In this document: positions 5,177 to 10,834 of the stretch, in pieces | Layout: every line of letters begins with the position of its first letter | Numbering within the stretch: the stretch's first letter is position 1 | Assembly: GCA_910586035.1 (NCBI GenBank) | Contig: CAJUHT010000028.1 | Span: 1-14,693, forward strand | Direction of reading: 5' to 3' | DNA from: an uncultured Christensenella sp. | GTDB taxonomy: Bacteria > Bacillota > Clostridia > Christensenellales > Borkfalkiaceae | DNA: 14,693 nt | Program-made: the position numbers and the translations under genes | The notes under the pieces: model-generated | What the model was told of the DNA's origin: nothing | The model's database searches: none | The model's input: only the letters and a program-made list of their open reading frames with translations

Positions 5177-5361
5177 TTATGTTTAAACTCCTTGTAAATT
5201 TTGATTGCAACAAAGACGGCGGCGAGTATGCCAAAACCGACGGTAACCCAAGTCAGCGGCGCAAGGAGCTTAGCGAACACGGCAACCTTGTCTACGAACG
5301 CGCCGAACAGGAGCCGCGCAAACAACGTAACGATAAAAGCGATAATAAAAAATACCGTCAT
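5173..5361 (-). CDS. 62-aa membrane protein, candidate coat protein of the inovirus-like element
   Basis: Two hydrophobic segments are seen: residues 1-22 (MTVFFIIAFIVTLFARLLFGAF) and about 33-55 (LLAPLTWVTVGFGILAAVFVAI), joined by a short polar linker (DKVAVFAK) and closed by a basic end (KIYKEFKHK). Size, hydrophobicity and the C-terminal Lys cluster suit a filamentous-phage major coat protein (the Lys end contacts DNA) or a pVI-like minor coat protein. It lies between the pIII-like gene and the FlbD-like/ATPase genes with 4-bp overlaps at both ends. It is the only small hydrophobic gene in the block, so it is the leading coat candidate. The first segment could be a signal peptide, but no clear AxA cleavage site is visible. 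Confidence 0.65.
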   Translation of the reverse strand: MTVFFIIAFIVTLFARLLFGAFVDKVAVFAKLLAPLTWVTVGFGILAAVFVAIKIYKEFKHK

Positions 5362-6926
5362 TTACGTTTGCCTGCCTTTGTTCTTGCGCGGCTCTTTAAT
5401 GTCGCGCGTCGTTTGGGCGCTTTCTTCTTACGGCTCTTCGAGGGCTTAGCCTTAGAGGGCGCGGCGGCTCTACGTTCTGATATTTTCCGAAAGATTAACG
5501 CAATCAGGCGGAACGGCGCGGAGATTACGTACCATAAGCCGATGAATAGGTATTTTAAAATCTGTATCAAAGCTTTACCGACGGGCGGGAAGAAAATGGC
5601 AAGTACAATAAGCGCAACTAACGCAACTATGACAACGCCGATAATAATCACAATAACAGCCCATTTGGGCAAACCGTTTTCTTTTTTAACGTTGTCGGGC
5701 TTGCCGTCGCCCGTCTGCTTATTATCAACAACGCCTAAATTGTACGTTTTGCCCTCTGTTTCAAACAGAAGCCGCAATATCATAACGTTGCTTGCAGTTT
5801 TCCCTTTCCAATGCACTTGATTATCTAACGGCGAGATATTGCCCGTAACAGTAAAAACGGCGTCATAGAAGTTTAAAACCCATTGCGTACCCGCAACATC
5901 GTTCGCGCCCTCGGTGGTCAACGTGTAGTTGCCGCTGTCCGCGCCCGCAATAAATTCTTCTGTTGTCTGAATTGTTTTCCAAGTATATCTATTACCGCCC
6001 CAGCCACTTGGGTTGTTTGTTACTTCTCTCTCGTCTAACGTAATGGGGTCTTGCTGTATAACTTCGCCCTTTTTCTTGTCATAAACAGTTTTGTAGGGGT
6101 GTCCCGAATATAAGCAAAGCGGGTTTGCGCATATGGAATAAGAATAGTCTTGCAGGGAGTATTGCAATTCAACTTCCATAAGCTTTTCAATATTGCGGTC
6201 AGTGGAGAACGCAACAAAGTTGCGTATAGTGTGCGTGCCGTTTATTTCAATCTTGCCTAAAAGCGTTTCCCAGCCTATGCTGGGGCTTGCGCCGTCGAAG
6301 TAATCGAAGAAGCCAACGTACTTTTTTGTGATTTCTACAACCTCGCAGTCGGTCATAACGTATTCTACGTTGCCGTCAACGGTTCGCGCTGTCCAGCATT
6401 GCGCAACGCGGTTTTCAACCTCGGCTATGCTTCCCGCCGCGGGCGGCGTGTCAATCGTTTTGTCAAACGGTCGTAAAATGTTGGATATGTTGTAGTACCG
6501 AATAGCTTCGGGGCTTAGCTCGAAGCCTTTTACGCGGTACTTGAAAAATTCTCCCGCGGATATTATCAGCTCCAAAGCGTAATTGACATAAGCAAGCTTT
6601 GAAGTGTTGTTCTGTTCCCGCGCAATATTTATTGAGCTTGCGACAAGTCTTTTAGTTCGCGCCGCGGGTTGGTAAACGTAAATTAGAAGCTCTTTGTCCG
6701 TGGTTTCGGCAATCTGTATAACTTTAAGGCTGTAATCGTCAGGAACGGCGGGATAATCGTTTATATTAAAAGTGCCGTCTTTTTGCAAATCGTCCAAAAC
6801 GTTAGTACTTTGCGCGTAATCGGCAAAAGCGGGTAGGAAGTCCTGCCCGCCTATAAGCGCCGTTATTATAAGTACTGCCGCCAATAATATGTAAAGTGAG
6901 CGGCTACAAATTTGTCGTATGGTCAT
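5358..6926 (-). CDS. pIII-like minor coat/attachment protein: secreted domain with C-terminal membrane anchors (522 aa)
   Basis: A signal peptide occupies residues 1-35 (basic start, LYILLAAVLIITALIG core, cleavage likely after LPAFA). A large extracellular region follows, with CxxxxC near CANPLC. From about 420 to 480 there are two strongly hydrophobic stretches (WAVIVIIIGVVIVALVALIV, then LIQILKYLFIGLWYVISAPF), and the last 40 residues are a very basic Lys/Arg/Ala/Ser tail. In filamentous phages pIII is the tip protein: an outer host-binding part and a C-terminal anchor that caps the virion. The basic tail, which would face the cytoplasm or packaged DNA, is longer than in pIII. The gene follows the secreted Ig-like gene by 12 bp and overlaps the 62-aa gene by 4 bp. 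Function is by architecture and position. Confidence 0.65.
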   Translation of the reverse strand: MTIRQICSRSLYILLAAVLIITALIGGQDFLPAFADYAQSTNVLDDLQKDGTFNINDYPAVPDDYSLKVIQIAETTDKELLIYVYQPAARTKRLVASSINIAREQNNTSKLAYVNYALELIISAGEFFKYRVKGFELSPEAIRYYNISNILRPFDKTIDTPPAAGSIAEVENRVAQCWTARTVDGNVEYVMTDCEVVEITKKYVGFFDYFDGASPSIGWETLLGKIEINGTHTIRNFVAFSTDRNIEKLMEVELQYSLQDYSYSICANPLCLYSGHPYKTVYDKKKGEVIQQDPITLDEREVTNNPSGWGGNRYTWKTIQTTEEFIAGADSGNYTLTTEGANDVAGTQWVLNFYDAVFTVTGNISPLDNQVHWKGKTASNVMILRLLFETEGKTYNLGVVDNKQTGDGKPDNVKKENGLPKWAVIVIIIGVVIVALVALIVLAIFFPPVGKALIQILKYLFIGLWYVISAPFRLIALIFRKISERRAAAPSKAKPSKSRKKKAPKRRATLKSRARTKAGKRK

Positions 6927-6938
6927 TTCTTACCGCCG

Positions 6939-8099
6939 TTAAAAATCTATTTCGCCTACGTTAGTGCCTACCGAGGTTACGCCTATTTTTAGTACGCTAT
7001 CAGCTACATTAACGTTGTAAGTTTTAGAATATTCCGCGCCCGAAGCAAGCTCCGATTTTACCGTCATTATAAAATCAACGTCGGAGGCTTTCAGGCAGGT
7101 AATAAGCTTATTAAACTGCGTTTTGTTTATTTCATATTCGCCGTAATCGATTTCGTCCGAGCAGAACGAAAACAAGCCTTCGATTTCGCCGAAGCCGTTG
7201 ACCACGCCGCCCGGGTCAAATAAATCGTTCCAACATAAGCCGTAACGCATTCCGTAAGGTGTTTTATACGTTCTTGTTGCAGTGTAGGCGTTGCGGTCTG
7301 TCGTTGAAGTCCAAACCTTAGCTAATTGAGTGCGCAGGGCTGTGCTTGTTGTGATAGACACATAATGATTTACAACATTATCCTCTTTCGTGCCGATAGA
7401 GTAAATGTCGTTATAATCATTCAAAACTTTATCGCTGTCAGCATACCAAGTAAAAACGGAGCTGTTATCGCCGTTGAGTACAACGCCGTTACCCAACGCT
7501 AACGTTGTATTTATAAGCCGCTTAACGTAATTTGAATTAACGTAAGATTGTGCGGACGGGTTATCGCGCGAGGTGCAGGTAATTACGATAGGCTCGCCAA
7601 AAGGTTTAAAGCACGTTGCCGTAGCCGTCAAAGAGCCGTCCGAAGTTTGTGCAACGTTTACGTACTCAGTAACGTTTTTGCCGCTCGCCCAAGAGCTATT
7701 GGGGTTTTTCCAAGCAACCGTATAGTCAACGGCTTTATTGGTTGCTTCCGCTGGCAATACTGTTGCGGTCAACGTGTATGCCGTATCCGCATAGGGAGTA
7801 ATGCCATACGCCGCGTATTCTTCCCGCGCAATTACTGCGCTGAATAGCGAAACGCCGTTACTGTCAATTGAATTGGATAATTCCAAGCCGTCAAAAGTGT
7901 TGTGTTCTTCGGGCGGCGTGTCGATATTATCGCCGCTTTGCGGCTTGTCCTTGCTCCAAGACCATTCAGCAGGTTTTGTTATGTTTTCAAACCATTTCCC
8001 CGAATTGCCGCGCGAACAATACCCAACGCCGCATACTCCGCCCGCCAAAATTGCAACGCTTAAAACGCTTGCAACACCTTTTATAAATTCCTTTGTCAT
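6939..8099 (-). CDS. Secreted protein with Ig-like (Big_2-type) domain, candidate virion surface/adhesion protein (386 aa)
   Basis: The N terminus (MTKEFIKGVASVLSVAILAG) is a signal peptide; Cys residues at 23 and 28 do not form a proper lipobox. Residues about 105-190 have the strand pattern of bacterial Ig-like domain 2: TLTATVLPAEATNKAVDYTV, then 'VNVAQTSDGSLTATA' and 'EPIVITCTS'. The remainder is a beta-rich region with several Cys and no membrane anchor at the C terminus. It is preceded by a strong AGGAGGA ribosome site. Ig-like domains on phage proteins commonly mediate weak surface binding. Here the protein precedes the pIII-like gene in the same operon, so it may be a second receptor-binding or structural protein, or a lysogenic conversion factor. 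The family assignment of the C-terminal part is unknown. Confidence 0.65.
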   Translation of the reverse strand: MTKEFIKGVASVLSVAILAGGVCGVGYCSRGNSGKWFENITKPAEWSWSKDKPQSGDNIDTPPEEHNTFDGLELSNSIDSNGVSLFSAVIAREEYAAYGITPYADTAYTLTATVLPAEATNKAVDYTVAWKNPNSSWASGKNVTEYVNVAQTSDGSLTATATCFKPFGEPIVITCTSRDNPSAQSYVNSNYVKRLINTTLALGNGVVLNGDNSSVFTWYADSDKVLNDYNDIYSIGTKEDNVVNHYVSITTSTALRTQLAKVWTSTTDRNAYTATRTYKTPYGMRYGLCWNDLFDPGGVVNGFGEIEGLFSFCSDEIDYGEYEINKTQFNKLITCLKASDVDFIMTVKSELASGAEYSKTYNVNVADSVLKIGVTSVGTNVGEIDF

Positions 8100-8116
8100 T
8101 CTTTTATATCCTCCTG

Positions 8117-8134
8117 CGGGCGGCTTTCCGCCCG
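8117..8134 (-). other. GC-rich intercistronic hairpin next to a ribosome site
   Basis: CGGGCGG (8117-8123) pairs perfectly with CCGCCCG (8128-8134), loop of four. It fills the gap between the stop of the 107-aa gene and the AGGAGGA of the secreted protein gene, without covering it. It may block 3' exonucleases or set relative expression of the two genes. Confidence 0.5.
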
Positions 8135-8458
8135 TTATTCATATAGTTCAATGCCGAAAATATCCGAATAAAGGGTGCTGGCGAACGTGCGCACCGTGTG
8201 CTTTGTTTTGCTTTGCTCCAACGTTTTAATAGTCCATTCACCGTGCAGTTTGATTGCGTTGCGCCTTGCTTCTGAAATACGTTTTGCGTTTGCCCTGAAT
8301 ACTTCGTCGTTAAGCTCTTCCAAACAGTGAAGAATTTGATTTGCAAATTCCGCAGTGGTGCAGGAGTTTATAACGTACTTGAACATTGAAAAATAGTTAT
8401 CCTGGTTCTCTATGAATTTCAAGTTCGCTTGCAGTTGATTTATCAGTTGTTCAGTCAT
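8135..8458 (-). CDS. Conserved-looking small soluble protein of unknown function (107 aa)
   Basis: An acidic-basic mixed helical protein (MTEQLINQLQANLKFIENQD start) with two Cys in the middle (NSCTTAEF, HCLEEL) and a basic stretch (AKRISEARRNAIKLH). It has no membrane segment, signal or recognisable domain. A GAGGTGA ribosome site precedes the ATG, and it lies 11 bp after the 63-aa gene. In filamentous phages the first genes of this block include the ssDNA-binding protein (pV), so that role is possible for this or the 63-aa product, but no OB-fold signature is visible by eye. The function is unassigned. Confidence 0.65.
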   Translation of the reverse strand: MTEQLINQLQANLKFIENQDNYFSMFKYVINSCTTAEFANQILHCLEELNDEVFRANAKRISEARRNAIKLHGEWTIKTLEQSKTKHTVRTFASTLYSDIFGIELYE

Positions 8459-8469
8459 TGCCGTTCACC

Positions 8470-8661
8470 TCACGCTTTAACTACTTCAACAAGTTTACGT
8501 TCGTCGGCTAACCTTTTTAACGTCGCAAATGCTTCGTCCATTTCAATATTGCATTGTTTAATTTTTTCGCTATCGCAAGTGTGTAAAATTGTTTCTAATG
8601 CTTTGGTTATTTTCTGTTGTGCTTCGCTGTGTTCTTTTGTGGGTCTGATAATTGTTGCCAT
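8470..8661 (-). CDS. Small helical protein of unknown function (63 aa)
   Basis: The product is short, soluble and probably all-helical (EHSEAQQKITKALETILHTC, then MDEAFATLKRLADERKLVEV), with two Cys (28 and 37) and no membrane segment. The ATG at 8661 is preceded by AGGTGA (8673-8668). That ribosome site lies in a sequence that can pair with the leader about 120 nt upstream, so its translation may be structurally controlled. It opens the four-gene group that leads into the secreted and membrane proteins. I do not recognise the family; a small DNA-binding or regulatory protein would fit. Confidence 0.6.
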   Translation of the reverse strand: MATIIRPTKEHSEAQQKITKALETILHTCDSEKIKQCNIEMDEAFATLKRLADERKLVEVVKA

Positions 8662-8665
8662 TTTG

Positions 8666-8798
8666 TTTCACCTAAAACCTTTAAATATATTTTGTAACTC
8701 CAAAGAGTTGCAATCTGATTGATAACCTAAACCCTGACCCCGCAAAGCTATAACGGAAGATTGCAAAACGTAAAGCTTGCGGGGAGGTTTAGGTGAAA
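8666..8798 (-). promoter_or_regulatory. Structured mRNA leader with interleaved and competing inverted repeats
   Basis: Three sets of complementary arms lie in one non-coding stretch. (i) TTGCAATCT 8708-8716 with AGATTGCAA 8758-8766. (ii) CCTAAACC...CCCCGCAA 8726-8745 with TTGCGGGG.GGTTTAGG 8777-8793. (iii) TTTCACCTAAA 8666-8676 with TTTAGGTGAAA 8788-8798. Sets (i) and (ii) interleave like a pseudoknot. Sets (ii) and (iii) share the 8788-8793 arm and so exclude each other. Arm 8666-8676 contains the AGGTGA ribosome site of the 63-aa gene, so structure (iii) would hide it. This may be a translational switch, a protein-binding site, or a hairpin acting in the ssDNA as origin or packaging element. 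No frame here looks coding. Confidence 0.6.
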
Positions 8799-8841
8799 GC
8801 CCCTTTGCAGATTTTCCCCTGCGCGGGGGCGTACAAGCACG

Positions 8842-8882
8842 AAAAAGGCAAGCCAAACCGCGTTTGCGGCTTAACTTGCCTT
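8842..8882 (-). terminator. Rho-independent (possibly partial) terminator after the 45-aa gene
   Basis: On the minus strand AAGGCAAG (8882-8875) pairs with CTTGCCTT (8852-8845), enclosing a CCGCAAACGCGG inner hairpin, and is followed by TTTTTCG. It overlaps the stop codon of the 45-aa gene. It would separate that gene from the structured leader and the coat operon unless read through. Confidence 0.7.
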
Positions 8883-9018
8883 AATCTGTTTTATCGTTAT
8901 TCATTGCGGGGCAAATGTCGTTAAAAGCATTTGGGTCAAATTCAAAAAGTTCACTTGCTTGGCAAGTTTCGTTTGCTTGGTCCCATTGCGGACAATTTGC
9001 GGTGCAATAATCTTTCAT
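8881..9018 (-). CDS. Cys-rich 45-aa protein, first gene after the early minus promoter
   Basis: ATG at 9018-9016, stop TAA at 8883-8881. The ribosome site AAGGAG (9033-9028) is 9 nt from the ATG, and a near-consensus promoter (9058-9086) lies just upstream. Four Cys (5, 9, 19, 36) in an acidic context (YCTANCPQW, ETCQASELFEFD, DICPAM) suggest a small metal-binding or disulfide knot fold. It has no signal peptide. It is the first gene transcribed when the divergent XRE repressor is released and is followed by a terminator, so it may be made as a separate short mRNA, as small anti-repressors or takeover proteins often are. The function is unknown; the position is the only clue. Confidence 0.65.
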   Translation of the reverse strand: MKDYCTANCPQWDQANETCQASELFEFDPNAFNDICPAMNNDKTD

Positions 9019-9040
9019 TGTTGATAACTCCTTAATCTCA

Positions 9041-9093
9041 AATGTAATTACAGGTTAAGTATATCAAGCTCATTTACGATTGTCAATTACATT
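9041..9093. promoter_or_regulatory. Operator half-sites between the divergent early promoter and repressor gene
   Basis: AATGTAATT (9041-9049, part of the palindrome TGTAATTACA 9043-9052) and its exact inverse AATTACATT (9085-9093) flank the minus-strand promoter. One covers its start region; the other touches its -35 and the -35 of the plus-strand repressor promoter. This is where an XRE repressor would bind. Confidence 0.55.
9058..9086 (-). promoter_or_regulatory. Early/lytic minus-strand promoter
   Basis: On the minus strand, TTGACA (9086-9081), a 17-bp spacer and TATACT (9063-9058) predict a start near 9051, 33 nt before the 45-aa gene. It is the only strong promoter seen for the minus-strand block. 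Confidence 0.8.
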
Positions 9094-9114
9094 TTTGATT
9101 TTGTTTGTTAAAAT
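9087..9114 (+). promoter_or_regulatory. Promoter of the XRE repressor, giving a leaderless mRNA
   Basis: TTACAT (9087-9092), a 16-bp spacer and TAAAAT (9109-9114) place transcription start at about 9121, which is the A of the ATG itself. No Shine-Dalgarno sequence exists before that ATG. Lambda cI is likewise leaderless when made from PRM. Confidence 0.5.
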
Positions 9115-9120
9115 TTTAGT

Positions 9121-9501
9121 ATGTCAATCGGAAATGTGATATTGGACTTGCGCTCAGAGCGAGGAATAAGTCAAAAAGTTTTGGCGGAAGCAATAGGGGT
9201 AGGACAATCTACCATTGCACAGATTGAGCTAAATAGAAACGAAGCGACGGCAGCTACAATTCGTAAAATTGCAAACTTCTTCGGGGTGTCTGCTGATTAC
9301 CTTTTAGGACTTGAAAATGATTACGGCGCAAAGATAGCTACCCCTATGGGTAACGCGATGGGGGAGAGCTTGACGACCGAAGAGCGCGATTTAATTGCAA
9401 AATATCGCAGTTTGTCGCCTGACTTGAAGGAAATGCTTAATGGAATTATAGGCACGTGGACGGGTGGAACAGAACCCACGACAATAAAAAAGAAGGTTTG
9501 A
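9121..9501 (+). CDS. XRE-family (cI-like) phage repressor, 126 aa
   Basis: Residues 4-60 form a clear XRE helix-turn-helix: LRSERGISQKVLAEAIGVGQ, STIAQIELNRNEATAATIRK, and the closing IANFFGVSADYLLGL. A short C-terminal region (about 75-115) looks helical (TTEERDLIAKYRSLSPDLKE), usual for small dimeric phage repressors without a protease domain. It is divergent from the minus-strand phage genes and followed by the integrase, the classic lysogeny arrangement. Palindromic half-sites lie between the two promoters. The start at 9121 fits the HTH start and lacks a ribosome site, so a leaderless message is proposed. It is the likely switch that holds the 9058-9086 promoter silent. Confidence 0.85.
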   Translation: MSIGNVILDLRSERGISQKVLAEAIGVGQSTIAQIELNRNEATAATIRKIANFFGVSADYLLGLENDYGAKIATPMGNAMGESLTTEERDLIAKYRSLSPDLKEMLNGIIGTWTGGTEPTTIKKKV

Positions 9502-9514
9502 TTTTTTAAAAATC

Positions 9515-9551
9515 GGTATTACAATACCCCCTACTAAACAAGCAGGGGGTA
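9515..9551 (+). promoter_or_regulatory. Hairpin covering the ribosome site of the long integrase start, with a competing hairpin
   Basis: TACCCCCT (9525-9532) pairs with AGGGGGTA (9544-9551), hiding the AGGGGG that serves the TTG start at 9558. A second stem, GGTATT (9515-9520) with AATACC (9523-9528), uses part of the same bases, so the two exclude each other. There is no T run on either strand, so this is more likely translational control than a terminator. Confidence 0.5.
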
Positions 9552-9557
9552 AAATTA

Positions 9558-10796
9558 TTGAATTACGTTATTAGCATAAACGGCGAAGATTACGCACAGC
9601 TTAAAAATTTTACCTTATTTTTAAGCAAATTAGTTTTCGCCGTAGACCAATCGAAGCAAGAGGAGGAGCACGACAGCAAAATATTAAAAAGTATAAGAGA
9701 AGGTTTCAATATTAAATCGGCATTGAATTTAATTTTAAAGGAGTTAAAGAAAATGCCAAAGAGCTTTGTAAAGATTTTTAGCGAAGAATGGTTGCGGGAG
9801 CATACGAGAACGCGCGCAAACGGCTTATTTGAAATACGTTGCACAATAAATAAAATTCCGGTTAGCGGCTCTGGGAAAACGGTTGAAACTGCGGCAAAGA
9901 ATTTTGTTCAATCGCTTTTAAATAAAATACCGTCGGAAGCTTCCGAGGTGCAGAAGGGAGTAGTCAAAAGCGTTTTATTGAATGATTTTGCGCAGGCGTG
10001 GTTTGAAACAGTTAAAAAACCGACGGTAAAGCCTATTACATATCAAAGTTTTATAGCGTTGGCGAACGTGCACATTTATCCGTATTTCAATAACAGAAAA
10101 ATACGCGATATAACGGCTATGCAGATACAACCACTATTTACGGGTTTAGTTGCGGTTGGTAAGACCAAGGCGGCAAACACCTTACGAATGTTGCTATGCC
10201 AAATATTCCGCGCGGCGATAGGCGAAAGGATAATAACAAATAACCCTATGGACGGCGTTGTTGTTTTGAAGCACCACACAAAAAAAGGAGTTGCGCTCAC
10301 CTATGACGAGGAGCGGGCATTTCTAATTGAGCTACGTAAAAGTAAGTATTTGTTAACGTTTACTTTAATGCTTTTTTGCGGTATGCGGCGCGATGAATTG
10401 AAGAGCGCGCGACGTTCGGAACACTTTATAACGGTGAAGAACGGAAAGAAACGTCTTGACGAGCCGGAAAGTTTCCGAAAAATACCTATAACGCCAATGT
10501 TGCAAAGGTATCTGCGCAACGTTTCGGAAGAAGAATTTACGCAGGCGGTAAGTTATTCAAACGATTTACTGTCGCGAGAATTTAAAAAATTTTGTCCGAA
10601 ACACCATTTGCACGAGTTGCGGCATACGTTCATTACGCGTTGTCAGGAATGCGGCGTTCCGCGCGAGGTTGTTTCGGTTTGGGCGGGGCACGCTTCCGAC
10701 AATACTATGACATCAAACGTATACACCCATTTTTCAAACGAATTTTTTATTTCGGAAGCAAGCAAAGTGGATTACTTTTTACGGTTAAACCTATGA
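9558..10796 (+). CDS. int: Tyrosine site-specific integrase (412 aa from TTG 9558, or 347 aa from ATG 9753)
   Basis: All catalytic residues are present (numbering from TTG): Arg277 in CGMRRDEL, Lys308 in FRKIP, His352 and Arg355 in HELRH, His378 in WAGH, and the nucleophile Tyr389 in NVYTHF. An AP2-like arm-binding domain (about 84-120) and a SAM-like core-binding domain (about 140-225) precede them. Two starts are plausible: TTG 9558 with AGGGGG inside a hairpin, and ATG 9753 (residue 66) with a perfect AAAGGAG 9 nt upstream. The latter gives a normal integrase length and begins just before the arm-binding domain. The extra 65 residues are charged and protein-like, so a long form or an independent leader peptide is possible. 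It follows the repressor in the same orientation and would integrate/excise the prophage. Confidence 0.9.
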   Translation: MNYVISINGEDYAQLKNFTLFLSKLVFAVDQSKQEEEHDSKILKSIREGFNIKSALNLILKELKKMPKSFVKIFSEEWLREHTRTRANGLFEIRCTINKIPVSGSGKTVETAAKNFVQSLLNKIPSEASEVQKGVVKSVLLNDFAQAWFETVKKPTVKPITYQSFIALANVHIYPYFNNRKIRDITAMQIQPLFTGLVAVGKTKAANTLRMLLCQIFRAAIGERIITNNPMDGVVVLKHHTKKGVALTYDEERAFLIELRKSKYLLTFTLMLFCGMRRDELKSARRSEHFITVKNGKKRLDEPESFRKIPITPMLQRYLRNVSEEEFTQAVSYSNDLLSREFKKFCPKHHLHELRHTFITRCQECGVPREVVSVWAGHASDNTMTSNVYTHFSNEFFISEASKVDYFLRLNL

Positions 10797-10834
10797 TTTT
10801 AAAGTAAATCAAGCAATTTAACACGTTAAGCTAT

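Noticed and set aside
8668..8856. 62-codon open frame on the minus strand before the 63-aa gene
   Set aside because: It runs through the large inverted repeats and the terminator, has no ribosome site and an unlikely composition; the structured non-coding reading explains the region better.
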